Below, one piece after another: positions 1-11,684 of a stretch of 13,030 nucleotides of DNA; the stretch's first letter is position 1; every line of letters starts with the position of its first letter. The DNA comes from Opitutia bacterium. Its GTDB lineage: Bacteria > Verrucomicrobiota > Verrucomicrobiia > Opitutales > Coraliomargaritaceae. The notes under the pieces are model-generated. The model saw only the letters and a program-made list of their open reading frames with translations. It searched no databases and was not told the origin of the DNA. Both the position numbers and the translations under genes were made by a program. The stretch spans positions 1-13,030 of the forward strand of contig DOCS01000061.1 in NCBI GenBank assembly GCA_003503355.1. The letters run 5' to 3'.

Positions 1-614
1 CGCAGCATGCCTTACTCTATGGTCTCATCCTGAGCTTTATTGGCTGCTTCTTGCTCTACAAAGGCGCCAACCTCCTCGCCGGCTCATTAACAGCCGCAAC
101 CGTCGCATCCTACGTCCTGCTCTACACCCCTCTCAAGCGCTTCACAACTTGGAATACCCTAATCGGTGCAATCCCTGGCGCGCTTCCGCCATTGATCGGT
201 TGGGCCGCTGCCGAGGGCCGCATTAGCACGCTCGGCTGGATTCTATTTGCGATTCTATTTTTATGGCAAATGCCACACTTTTTCGCGATTGCATGGACAC
301 ATCGCAAGGACTACGCACAAGGTGGATTTGTCATGTTATCCAACGCCGATAGCAACGGCCGAAAAGTCGCCGTTCAAGCATTCTTATATTGCATTGCTCT
401 CATCGTGAGCACGCTGCTGCCGGTAATTTTAGGTTATGCAACTTGGATCTACGGGACCATTGCCATCGCTGCAGGTGTCTATATCCTACGTCCTTCGATT
501 GCCTTTTTAAGAGAGAGCGATCGCACCGCAGCAGCTCGCAAACTGTTTTTTGCATCGATCTTTTACCTACCAGCCTTGCTGGTACCTCTAGTATTAGACC
601 TGTGGCTGTTGTAA
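1..614 (+). CDS. ctaB: Protoheme IX farnesyltransferase (heme O synthase), 3' part
   Basis: This membrane prenyltransferase adds a farnesyl group to protoheme to make heme O, the precursor of heme A for the oxidase encoded downstream. The reading frame is open from position 3 to the stop at 612-614, about 203 codons of a family that is usually near 290-300, so the N-terminus with the first Asp-rich motif lies outside the window. Visible family signatures are YTPLKRFTTWNT followed by GAIPGALPPLIGW (about 123-210), the cytosolic loop with RKDYAQGG and ML (about 304-338), and the C-terminal pattern FFASIFYLPALL. The remaining sequence is strongly hydrophobic, with several membrane segments. A TTG codon at 51 is internal, because the upstream residues still match the family. 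It leads the oxidase operon, 54 bases before the DUF420 gene. The ctaB/cyoE assignment is firm; ctaB is preferred because of the caa3 context. Confidence 0.95.
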   Translation, partial: QHALLYGLILSFIGCFLLYKGANLLAGSLTAATVASYVLLYTPLKRFTTWNTLIGAIPGALPPLIGWAAAEGRISTLGWILFAILFLWQMPHFFAIAWTHRKDYAQGGFVMLSNADSNGRKVAVQAFLYCIALIVSTLLPVILGYATWIYGTIAIAAGVYILRPSIAFLRESDRTAAARKLFFASIFYLPALLVPLVLDLWLL

Positions 615-633
615 GCAACCATTGCTTATAACA
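607..633 (+). other. Stem-loop over the ctaB stop codon
   Basis: The left arm TGTTGTAAGCAA (607-618) and right arm TTGCTTATAACA (622-633) pair over 12 positions, with one G-U pair and a CCA loop. The ctaB stop codon lies inside the left arm. No T-run follows, so it is not a standard intrinsic terminator. It may be an mRNA-stability or attenuation element between ctaB and the next gene. The pairing is seen directly; the role is unknown. Confidence 0.5.
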
Positions 634-668
634 AGCACCAAATCGCAACCTTCAACTTCAAGATTCCT

Positions 669-1094
669 ATGACATTCACAGAAGCTCTTCCGACTGTTAA
701 CGCCGTACTAAACGGAATCGCCACAGTGCTACTCACGGCTGGATTCCTTTGTATCAAAAGCGGGCGTGAAAAGGCGCACCGCAGTTGCATGCTTAGTGCG
801 TTCTGTGTCTCTGTAGTTTTTTTGGTATTTTATCTCTTACATAAGTACCTGGTACAAGGGGTACACACACCATTTGCAGGAGACGGCGCATGGCGGACTT
901 TTTACTATGTCATGCTGATCTCGCACATCATCCTGGCTATAGCGATTGTACCACTCGTACTCACCACTCTAACTCTGGCAATTAAAGGAAAGCGTGAAAG
1001 ACATCGCGCTTGGGCACGCTGGACCTTCCCCATCTGGTACTATGTTTCAGTCACAGGGGTGCTGGTCTACTGCTTCCTTTACCAATGGTTTTAA
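669..1094 (+). CDS. DUF420 (YozB/CtaM-like) membrane protein, probable oxidase assembly factor
   Basis: This is a 141-residue membrane protein with four predicted helices (about residues 10-28, 41-60, 78-101 and 118-138). It carries the DUF420 pattern: LPTVNAVLN at the N-terminus, HRSCMLSAF after the first helix, FYLLHKY, the block RTFYYVMLISHIILA, the cytosolic RHRAWARWTFPIW and VSVTGVLVY near the end. Histidines at 37, 58, 86 and 112 fall in the conserved positions and could bind heme or metal. As I recall, the Bacillus and Staphylococcus relatives (YozB/CtaM) are needed for aa3-type oxidase activity. Its place between heme O synthase and subunit II supports an assembly or heme-delivery role here, but that role is inferred. 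The ATG at 669 is the only sensible start and has no Shine-Dalgarno sequence. Confidence 0.88.
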   Translation: MTFTEALPTVNAVLNGIATVLLTAGFLCIKSGREKAHRSCMLSAFCVSVVFLVFYLLHKYLVQGVHTPFAGDGAWRTFYYVMLISHIILAIAIVPLVLTTLTLAIKGKRERHRAWARWTFPIWYYVSVTGVLVYCFLYQWF

Positions 1095-1257
1095 GCCCAC
1101 AAGTTAGATAATCGCATGAATAAAAACACGGATAGGCACACTGATTGCGCCCGTGTTGAGAAGATTATCTTGTCAGTTCCATTTCGCATCTTTAATCCAT
1201 GTTTTTGATTCTCCAATCAATTTCCTCCTTTTTACCACTAACTACCACTTACTGCCC
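1095..1257 (+). promoter_or_regulatory. Leader region of coxB with nested inverted repeats
   Basis: This 163-base gap separates the DUF420 gene from subunit II. It contains an outer 8-base inverted repeat (AGATAATC at 1106-1113, GATTATCT at 1163-1170) enclosing an inner 7-base one (AACACGG at 1125-1131, CCGTGTT at 1151-1157) with a 19-base loop. The rest, from about 1171 to 1257, is pyrimidine-rich. No T-run follows the stems, and I see no convincing promoter. It could be a folded 5' leader, a processing site or an operator for the subunit II-I-III-IV block. Chance pairing is possible. Confidence 0.35.
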
Positions 1258-2556
1258 GTGAAGCACGCCCCCAGCGGCCTCAGCCGACTTATCGCACTCG
1301 CATCATCGCTTGTCGCCATCGCCTTCTTAGGCGGTTGCGATCTAAATACCCGTATGTCGACTTTCGACACCAAGGGTCCGATTGCTGAGACACAATACGA
1401 CCTGTTCATGGTAACCGTGTGGGTGACGGGTTTCATCTTCGTGATTGTTGGTGGTGTCTTTCTTTACGCTACGGTCATGTTCCGTGAACGTGAAAACGAC
1501 GATCGCCCGCTGCCTGCACAGGGTCACGGCAATCCGTTGGTTGAAATCGGTCTGATCGGCGCATCCATCCTACTGCTCGTGATCGTGGCTGTACCTACGC
1601 TCAAGGCGATCTGGTATACGCATGATTTCCCTGTGACCGAAGTGAGTAAGCTCGGAAATTGGTACGAAGGCGAAGGCCTTGCCGACGCCGAAAAAGACAG
1701 CCCTTTAACCATTCGGGTCGAAGGTTATCAATGGTGGTGGGGATTCGACTATCCCCAGCTTGGTATCACCTCGGCGAATGAGATGATCATCCCCGCAGGT
1801 AAGGCCATTCGCTTGGAACTGCGCTCAAAGGATGTGATTCATTCTTTCTGGCTGCCACGGATTGCGGGTAAGGTAGACTTGATTCCAGGTCGTGCCAACG
1901 GCATGTGGATTCAAGCCGGTGACTCTTTCGAAGACTGGCAGGATAAAAACGGTACGACTGGAAGCGATGAGAAACAACGCGCTGCTTACGCACAGTATCT
2001 GCAAGACGAGATTCACGATTACTACTATGGCCAATGCGCTGAATTCTGTGGCGATTCCCACGCCCGCATGCTGTTCCGCGCGACTGTCGTAGGCGACGAT
2101 GAGTTTGCAACATGGGTCTCCGAAATAAAAACGGGCCACAAAGCACCCGACGATATGGATTGGGACCAATGGTACGAAAGCAATGAACAAAATCCGCAGA
2201 AACTGACCGGCGATGCCCATGAGGGCCTTAAGTTGTTCATGGATCGCGGAAAGTGTGCGACTTGCCACGCCGTCAACGGCAACCCACGCGCCCTCGGCGT
2301 CGCTGGCCCAAATCTCACCAAAGTAGCCTCACGCTTATCATTAGCAGCTGGCTGGCTAAATCATCGGGCCGAAGACGGCTCAGTTGATGTTGAGCAACAG
2401 TACGAAAACTTCTTCAAGTGGATTAAAGAACCCGATGTGGTCAAACCAGGTAACCTGATGTGGAAAGCCAATGGTGGTGGCATCGGTGAACTTGATGAAC
2501 TGCTTACCGACGACGAAATCCGCAAAATCTCCCTTTACCTGCAAACCCTCAAGTAG
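1258..2556 (+). CDS. coxB: Cytochrome c oxidase subunit II, caa3-type with fused cytochrome c
   Basis: This subunit takes electrons from cytochrome c or an upstream complex and passes them through its own heme c to CuA and on to subunit I. From the GTG at 1258 it is 432 residues. A lipoprotein signal ends in LGGC (Cys27), followed by two membrane helices (about 50-72 and 94-118). The periplasmic CuA domain has the aromatic patch YQWWWGFDYP, His195 in VIHSFWLP, and GQCAEFCGDSHARM giving Cys260, Glu262, Cys264, His268 and Met271. The C-terminal cytochrome c domain has CATCH (Cys333, Cys336, His337) and a probable Met401 ligand in GNLMW. About 30 extra charged residues sit before the CuA loop. 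The frame stays open upstream to a GTG at 1153, but those 35 codons do not resemble a signal peptide. No Shine-Dalgarno sequence is visible. Subunit I begins 9 bases after the stop. Confidence 0.95.
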   Translation: MKHAPSGLSRLIALASSLVAIAFLGGCDLNTRMSTFDTKGPIAETQYDLFMVTVWVTGFIFVIVGGVFLYATVMFRERENDDRPLPAQGHGNPLVEIGLIGASILLLVIVAVPTLKAIWYTHDFPVTEVSKLGNWYEGEGLADAEKDSPLTIRVEGYQWWWGFDYPQLGITSANEMIIPAGKAIRLELRSKDVIHSFWLPRIAGKVDLIPGRANGMWIQAGDSFEDWQDKNGTTGSDEKQRAAYAQYLQDEIHDYYYGQCAEFCGDSHARMLFRATVVGDDEFATWVSEIKTGHKAPDDMDWDQWYESNEQNPQKLTGDAHEGLKLFMDRGKCATCHAVNGNPRALGVAGPNLTKVASRLSLAAGWLNHRAEDGSVDVEQQYENFFKWIKEPDVVKPGNLMWKANGGGIGELDELLTDDEIRKISLYLQTLK

Positions 2557-2565
2557 ACATCTACC

Positions 2566-4548
<1,983 letters not shown>

Positions 4549-4590
4549 GCGATCGCTTTCAATTTTCCAGCATTTAAGATTTTCAAAAAA

Positions 4591-5193
4591 ATGAGTGACG
4601 CCACACCAGCCCACAATGACAGCCATCACAACCTGATGGTCGATAACAAGAAACTATTCATGTGGTTGTTTCTTGGTTCCGACTGCATGTTCTTCGGCAC
4701 CATGATATCCACGCACCTGATATATCGTAAGCTATATCCAGAGTCGTTTGATCCAACTTCCCTCTTCAGCCTAGAACTCACATCCTTCTCGACTTTCATC
4801 CTGTTGATGAGTTCGTTTTTGATGGCACTAGCGGTCTCCGCGATGCACAAGTGCGATATAAAGAGCTTCCGTCGCAACACTATCGGCGTGATTTTCTTCG
4901 GACTCATCTTTCTTGGCTGCCAAGTCTACGAGTTCACTGAATTTGTACATGAAGGACTGACACTTAAAAGCGGGACCTTCGGTTCTACCTTTTTCATGCT
5001 GACCGGTACACACGGGGTACACGTCGCGATCGGTTTGTTCTGGCTGACCTGCATGTATTTTTACTCCTTTACCGGCAAGATGGATCCACATGAGAGTGCC
5101 ATAGATGTCGAAGTCGCTGGTCTTTACTGGCACTTTGTTGATATCGTCTGGATCATCATCTTCACCGCGATCTACCTGATTGAATTCATTTAA
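4591..5193 (+). CDS. coxC: Cytochrome c oxidase subunit III
   Basis: This is a membrane subunit of the caa3 oxidase, without redox centres, that stabilises the catalytic core. It is 200 residues with five predicted helices. Family features are the start of helix 1 at [15 protein letters not shown], the conserved glutamate in QVYEFTEF (Glu114), [14 protein letters not shown] with His141 and His144, and the C-terminal [10 protein letters not shown] (179-188). The short five-helix form lacks the first two helices of seven-helix subunit III, which fits the two extra C-terminal helices on subunit I. The N-terminus is rich in His and Asp. The ATG follows a run of seven A's with no Shine-Dalgarno sequence. 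Subunit IV starts 8 bases after its stop. Confidence 0.96.
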   Translation: MSDATPAHNDSHHNLMVDNKKLFMWLFLGSDCMFFGTMISTHLIYRKLYPESFDPTSLFSLELTSFSTFILLMSSFLMALAVSAMHKCDIKSFRRNTIGVIFFGLIFLGCQVYEFTEFVHEGLTLKSGTFGSTFFMLTGTHGVHVAIGLFWLTCMYFYSFTGKMDPHESAIDVEVAGLYWHFVDIVWIIIFTAIYLIEFI

Positions 5194-5201
5194 TACTTAC
5201 C

Positions 5202-5543
5202 ATGTCTGAAGCACACACCGCAACACACGCTGATCACAGTGGCGAAGAGCAAAAGTTTCACGCTTTTATTAATTTAGCGCTCGTTCTCGCTGCAATTACC
5301 GGGATCGAACTTGTACTCGTCTACCTACCATTCAACGAGGCCATCATCTTTTCGGTTCTGATTGGGTTATCATTGTTCAAATTTATCAGTGTCATCGCAT
5401 GGTTCATGCACTTGATCTATGACCGCTTACTGTTGACGCTTGCATTTGGCACTGGCCTCGCGATTGCCACGGGGACAGTCATTGCCCTAATGTTTATTAT
5501 GGACCGCGGCTTTGTTGACTTCGAAGCCATTACAGCATTCTAA
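5202..5543 (+). CDS. coxD: Cytochrome c oxidase subunit IV (prokaryotic, CtaF/CyoD-like)
   Basis: This is a small 113-residue membrane subunit of the oxidase. It has a hydrophilic His-rich N-terminus (1-19) and three predicted helices (about 21-43, 47-69 and 76-100). The signature of the prokaryotic COX4 family is the stretch [16 protein letters not shown] (59-74) with the FMHL and Asp. It follows subunit III by 8 bases, so the two are probably translated together, and it is the last gene before a strong intrinsic terminator. The start is preceded by ACTTACC, much like the CATCTACC before subunit I, and neither is a Shine-Dalgarno sequence. CtaF is the closest functional analogue by context; the symbol coxD is used loosely. 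Confidence 0.9.
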   Translation: MSEAHTATHADHSGEEQKFHAFINLALVLAAITGIELVLVYLPFNEAIIFSVLIGLSLFKFISVIAWFMHLIYDRLLLTLAFGTGLAIATGTVIALMFIMDRGFVDFEAITAF

Positions 5544-5567
5544 CGCTACACTATAATTAAGAATTTT

Positions 5568-5599
5568 AAGGACGACAGGTTACTGTCGTCCTTTTTTTT
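5568..5599 (+). terminator. Intrinsic terminator of the oxidase operon
   Basis: The perfect 11-base arms AAGGACGACAG (5568-5578) and CTGTCGTCCTT (5583-5593) are separated by the loop GTTA and run into eight T's (5592-5599). This is a textbook rho-independent terminator 24 bases after the subunit IV stop. It separates the oxidase structural genes from ctaG. Confidence 0.95.
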
Positions 5600-5662
5600 G
5601 CTCTCAGTCATTCTTTCTATTTTCTCATATACAGGAGCTGCAGCTTCGCTATCATTCACACT
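5600..5662 (+). promoter_or_regulatory. Probable promoter region of ctaG
   Basis: This 63-base gap between the terminator and ctaG should hold a promoter if ctaG is not made by readthrough. It is pyrimidine-rich. I cannot identify a convincing -35/-10 pair. An AGGAG at 5634-5638 is 24 bases from the ATG, too far for a normal Shine-Dalgarno sequence. Confidence 0.3.
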
Positions 5663-6472
5663 ATGCAACTTCACTGGCATACCGAGCCCCTATTATTGAT
5701 CACCCTATTGCTGGTCGGCTGGCTCTATGCACTTGGAACCGGTCCGCTGCGTGAACGCCTCGCTCCGGGCGCTCCCTTTCCGCGTGGACAGGTGGTGCTA
5801 TTTTACTTGGGCTTGATTATCGTCTACTTAGCCGTCGGCTCACCTCTTGACCAGATTGGAGAACAGTTCCTCTTTTGTGCGCACATGACTCAGCATATGC
5901 TGCTGATTTATTTTAGTCCGGTCCTTTTCATCTTTGGCACGCCACCATGGTTGATTGATTGGCTGCTCAAACCCAAGATCTTACACAAGACAATGATCGT
6001 GCTCACGCACCCCGCCTGCGGCGGCTTGTTATTCACCTTCGTCTACACGGTATGGCACATTCCCGCGCTCTATGAGGCGGCTCTCCATGACAAACGAATC
6101 CATGTGTTAGAGCATTGGACGATGTTTTCGCTCGGGCTGTTGATGCTGTGGCCCTACCTCACCACTTCATTGCGCGTACCTCGCCAGAGCTATGGCTTAC
6201 GCATGCTTGCAATCTTCTTACTCATGGTCGGCCAACTGCCGGTGTTTGCTTTTTTGACCTTCGCCGGCGAATCCATCTATCCGACCTACGCGTGGGCACC
6301 ACGCATTATTAACCTCGACCCCTTGAACGATCAGATCATCGGTGGCATCATTATGAAAGTGGTGAATATGGGGTTTTCACTGACTATTCTGGCCATCTCC
6401 TTCTACCTTTGGGCGAAAAGTGAAGAACAAGATGATCCTCCTACAAACCAAGCACCCAACTCACTAGCCTAA
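5663..6472 (+). CDS. ctaG: Cytochrome c oxidase assembly factor CtaG (caa3_CtaG family)
   Basis: This is a 269-residue integral membrane protein of the Bacillus CtaG type, unrelated to the Cox11-like protein that shares the name. The Bacillus protein is needed for active caa3 oxidase, probably in CuA or copper-centre formation. About seven helices are visible. Family motifs are SPLDQIGEQ followed by the paired histidines in AHMTQHML (His74, His78), [11 protein letters not shown] (His132), the His142-His147-His151 cluster, and [11 protein letters not shown] near the C-terminus. The tail after residue 252 is hydrophilic and Pro/Asn-rich. It lies just after the oxidase operon terminator, so it may be transcribed separately from the structural genes. 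Only 14 bases separate it from the transporter gene downstream, which suggests cotranscription. The start is supported by the first helix beginning soon after the ATG. Confidence 0.93.
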   Translation: MQLHWHTEPLLLITLLLVGWLYALGTGPLRERLAPGAPFPRGQVVLFYLGLIIVYLAVGSPLDQIGEQFLFCAHMTQHMLLIYFSPVLFIFGTPPWLIDWLLKPKILHKTMIVLTHPACGGLLFTFVYTVWHIPALYEAALHDKRIHVLEHWTMFSLGLLMLWPYLTTSLRVPRQSYGLRMLAIFLLMVGQLPVFAFLTFAGESIYPTYAWAPRIINLDPLNDQIIGGIIMKVVNMGFSLTILAISFYLWAKSEEQDDPPTNQAPNSLA

Positions 6473-6486
6473 GGTACCTCGAAACA

Positions 6487-8304
6487 ATGACCTGGGAAAT
6501 CATATTTGTCTTTTCGCTGCTTTGTTTTGCGATCGTCAGTTTCATCTGGGAGCGCATTTCAGCCGATCTGACCGCCATCACTGTCTTTGGCGTTTTAATC
6601 TTTGTAAGTATGATCAGCGGTAGTACCGAGCTACCCACACTGGAAAACATTCTGGGCGTCTTCGGCAACTCGGCCCCCCTGACCATTGCGGGAATGTTTA
6701 TCGTCAGCGGCGCCTTGGAACGCACAGGTGCGATTGATTTGATCACCTCCTACCTGCGCCGTCTGGTTAAATTACCCTACAAAAGTTTTATCTTCATCAT
6801 GGTGATCGGCGTCGCAGCCGTTTCGGCATTCATCAACAACACGCCAGTGGTCATCGTGCTGATGCCCGTCATTCTCACACTTTCGCGTGAAATGGGCATC
6901 GCCTCCTCCAAGCTACTGATCCCACTTTCCTACGCTTCGATTTTCGGTGGCACCTGCACCCTGCTAGGGACCAGTACGAACCTACTCGCCAGCGGGATCT
7001 TGCGCGACTCCGGCCACGCACCGATTGGTATGTTTGAACTGGCTGCTGTCGGCCTCCCCATTCTCGCATTCGGAGCACTCTACCTAGTGCTTTTCGGCAA
7101 CAAGCTACTCCCACACCGCGAGACCCTAACCTCGATCCTCAGCGACGAGGAACGCAAAGAATTCATGACCGAGGCCTTCGTCCGCCCTGGCTCGGATCTC
7201 AACGGACAGACCGCACTCGACAGTGGCTTACTGAAAGGGCGTGGCATCCGCCTGCTCGAGATCGTCCGCCAAGGTGTCGCCGTGCCTGGCGATCCGCGTG
7301 AAACAACCTTTCAGACAGGCGACCGACTCGTCATGGCCTGCCGTCCTTCCGGCGTGGCTGAAGCGCATTCAATCAAAGGCATCTCTCTCCCGGACGAACT
7401 TTCAGAAGGCCTCGAAACTATCGCGGTCGACGAGGGCGCGATTGTTGAAGGTGTCGTCGCACCGCACGCATCAATCGCAGGTAAAACACTCGGCGAAATC
7501 AACTTCCGCCAACGCTTCCGTATGGTGGTCGTCGCCGTACACCGCAAAGGGCACAATCAACGTGAACGCCTCGCTAGCCTGCATCTACAAGAAGGCGACA
7601 CCCTTCTGATGATGGGCTCAACCAAGGCGATCAACTCATTGACCAACAGCGATGAAATCATCCTGCTCGACCGGCCCCGCTTACCAGCCAGAAGTGTGCG
7701 TGCGAAGATGCCAATAGCCATCACACTGACTGTGAGCATTGTCACACTCGCGACCCTCAACCTCGTGCCCATCGTCGCGGCTGTCGCGTTAGGCGTGGCG
7801 ATTTTGATGCTGACCAACTGCGTAAAACCCAAAGATGCATATGCATCGGTCGAATGGAGCATCCTCATGATCATCTTCGGCATGCTCGCACTCGGCCAAG
7901 CAATGGACTCAACTGGTGCCAGCCTATTGATCGCCGAGAACATGATCAACCTGGTCAAAACCATCGCTCCGGAGCATCTGCAAAACGTGATGATGCTCGC
8001 GTTCATCTACATCATCACCTCCACCTTCACTGAATTCCTGTCAAACAATGCCGCTGTCGCTCTGATGGTGCCGATCGCACTTGGCATTGCCGCGACACTC
8101 GGCATCGATCCGCGCCCATTTGTGGTGGCGAGCTGCATCGCTGCCTCCGCCAGTTTTGCCACTCCAATTGGCTACCAAACCAACACCTACGTGTATGGTG
8201 TCGGCGGATACAAATTCTTCGACTTCACAAAAGTCGGCCTGCCGCTAAACATCATTTGCTTCATCGTCACCGTCACCGTGGTACCGATGTTCTGGAGCTT
8301 CTAA
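6487..8304 (+). CDS. SLC13/DASS-family sodium:anion transporter with two RCK_C domains
   Basis: This 605-residue secondary transporter has its two membrane halves split by a cytosolic regulatory region. The first half (about 1-205) carries the signature [16 protein letters not shown] (114-129) and [12 protein letters not shown] (159-170). The second half (about 407-605) carries [17 protein letters not shown] (515-531) and [20 protein letters not shown] (556-575). These paired SNT/NNT-type motifs define the SLC13 and ion-transporter superfamily, where they bind sodium and the anion. Residues about 225-297 and 313-395 look like tandem RCK_C (TrkA-C) domains, with repeats such as [13 protein letters not shown] and [13 protein letters not shown]. 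Such proteins are often annotated as sulfate or anion permeases, but the substrate cannot be read from the sequence. It follows ctaG by 14 bases (weak AAGG upstream) and converges on the Rrf2 gene. Confidence 0.9.
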   Translation: MTWEIIFVFSLLCFAIVSFIWERISADLTAITVFGVLIFVSMISGSTELPTLENILGVFGNSAPLTIAGMFIVSGALERTGAIDLITSYLRRLVKLPYKSFIFIMVIGVAAVSAFINNTPVVIVLMPVILTLSREMGIASSKLLIPLSYASIFGGTCTLLGTSTNLLASGILRDSGHAPIGMFELAAVGLPILAFGALYLVLFGNKLLPHRETLTSILSDEERKEFMTEAFVRPGSDLNGQTALDSGLLKGRGIRLLEIVRQGVAVPGDPRETTFQTGDRLVMACRPSGVAEAHSIKGISLPDELSEGLETIAVDEGAIVEGVVAPHASIAGKTLGEINFRQRFRMVVVAVHRKGHNQRERLASLHLQEGDTLLMMGSTKAINSLTNSDEIILLDRPRLPARSVRAKMPIAITLTVSIVTLATLNLVPIVAAVALGVAILMLTNCVKPKDAYASVEWSILMIIFGMLALGQAMDSTGASLLIAENMINLVKTIAPEHLQNVMMLAFIYIITSTFTEFLSNNAAVALMVPIALGIAATLGIDPRPFVVASCIAASASFATPIGYQTNTYVYGVGGYKFFDFTKVGLPLNIICFIVTVTVVPMFWSF

Positions 8305-8399
8305 AATAGCAGCGCCAGTTTAGCTGGTGAAGGTGTAAACAGTTAAAGGCGGTTTGCCGAACAACATTCGAGCTAGCGATGCCCCCTACCTGCCCGCTG

Positions 8400-8428
8400 C
8401 ATTTAATTTAGCTCAGCTAAATTAAATG
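8400..8428. repeat. Perfect 14-base inverted repeat at the end of the Rrf2 gene
   Basis: The arms CATTTAATTTAGCT (8400-8413) and AGCTAAATTAAATG (8415-8428) are perfect complements around a single C. The right arm covers the last codons and the stop of the minus-strand regulator. No T-run follows in either direction, and GC-rich sequence lies beyond it on the minus strand's downstream side. It may act as a bidirectional terminator between the convergent genes or as a protein-binding dyad. Confidence 0.6.
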
Positions 8429-8841
8429 TAATACATAGCACTGGTATCCTCGACCACAAAGGCTTCCAGCGTGTAGCTACTAACCTTCTTCTCGAATTCG
8501 ACCCCGATATCGCTCCAAATACTCGCGACGCGTTCCCCAGAATGACCGCTCTGTTCGAAATTGCGCTCTAACAGATCGTTTTCCACTGCAGCCACGATCT
8601 CGTCCAAACGAATGCGCTCAGGCCCCCGAGACAACGCATAGCCCCCCTGCTTCCCGCGCTTACTGATAATCAACCCTGCCCCACGCAGCTCATTCAGGAT
8701 CTGAACCAGATAGTTGGCCGGGATTTTTTCAGCCTCCGCCAATTCGTCAATATGAGCCAATTTCTCTTGCCCGTGGGTACGGGCTAACTGAGCCAAAACA
8801 CGGCAAGCATACTCTAGCTTATGGGATAGTTTCACAGGCAT
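8422..8841 (-). CDS. Rrf2-family transcriptional regulator without Fe-S cysteines
   Basis: This DNA-binding regulator is 139 residues from the ATG at 8841. The N-terminal pattern KLSHKLEYACRVLAQLA, the helix-turn-helix around residues 29-55 (LAEAEKIPANYLVQILNELR) and the wing KRGKQGGYALSR (62-72) are characteristic of Rrf2 proteins. IscR, NsrR and similar sensors have three cysteines in the loop after about residue 90. Here that loop (about 88-107) has none, and the only cysteine is Cys13 in helix 1. The C-terminal SSYTLEAFV resembles the end of CymR-like members, so a cysteine-synthesis or other partner-controlled regulator is plausible, but the target is unknown. A TTG at 8862 would add seven residues; the ATG fits the family start better. 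It is divergent from gyrB. Confidence 0.9.
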   Translation of the reverse strand: MPVKLSHKLEYACRVLAQLARTHGQEKLAHIDELAEAEKIPANYLVQILNELRGAGLIISKRGKQGGYALSRGPERIRLDEIVAAVENDLLERNFEQSGHSGERVASIWSDIGVEFEKKVSSYTLEAFVVEDTSAMYYI

Positions 8842-8875
8842 TATCTTAGGCTCTTGACTCAAGAAGTAAACTTGA

Positions 8876-8881
8876 ATCTTA
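8876..8881 (-). promoter_or_regulatory. Candidate -10 box for the Rrf2 gene
   Basis: On the minus strand this reads TAAGAT, within the same GTTAAGAT octamer as the gyrB candidate, 34 bases before the ATG at 8841. No good -35 box is present at 16-18 bases upstream. Confidence 0.25.
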
Positions 8882-8948
8882 ACACCGCGCCTCGTTCACA
8901 TCCTGAAGCGACGTAAGACACTCACATTCACAATCTTAAACGGCATAA

Positions 8949-11567
<2,619 letters not shown>

Positions 11568-11684
11568 AGCATTCAGAGTGTGAAGGTATTAAAGTAACAA
11601 AGAAGAAAATATTCAATTTATTAGCTTCTTCATACTCCCGACCTTTCCACTGTTTCGCATTCAAACTTTTTTACTTTTTAGAAC
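11568..11684 (+). other. gyrB-gyrA intergenic spacer
   Basis: This AT-rich 117-base gap has no visible gene. Its first bases complete an inverted repeat, CTGAATG (11541-11547) with CATTCAG (11570-11576), that flanks the gyrB stop codon. A loose pair, AAGAAG and CTTCTT, with a long loop lies near 11600-11630. No terminator with a T-tract was found, so gyrB and gyrA are probably cotranscribed; a separate gyrA promoter cannot be excluded. Confidence 0.4.

Noticed and set aside
1153..1257. Upstream extension of subunit II to a GTG at 1153
   Set aside because: The 35 added residues do not look like a signal peptide, and the sequence overlaps the inverted repeats. The GTG at 1258 gives a normal lipoprotein signal ending in LGGC.
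1825..2268. Overlapping antisense open frames within subunit II
   Set aside because: They oppose the CuA ligand region, and none has a plausible start context or domain.
4549..4556. GCGATCGC octamer after subunit I, resembling the cyanobacterial HIP1 site
   Set aside because: It is a single copy with no cluster, and the genes are not cyanobacterial in character.
5634..5638. AGGAG as the ctaG ribosome binding site
   Set aside because: It is 24 bases from the ATG, and there is no conventional in-frame start codon at a suitable distance.
7557..8006. Antisense open frame of 149 codons within the transporter
   Set aside because: The plus strand encodes conserved transporter sequence, and the antisense product resembles no family I know.
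11594..11631. AAGAAG/CTTCTT pair as a terminator between gyrB and gyrA
   Set aside because: The stem is only six AT-rich pairs with a long loop and no T-tract.
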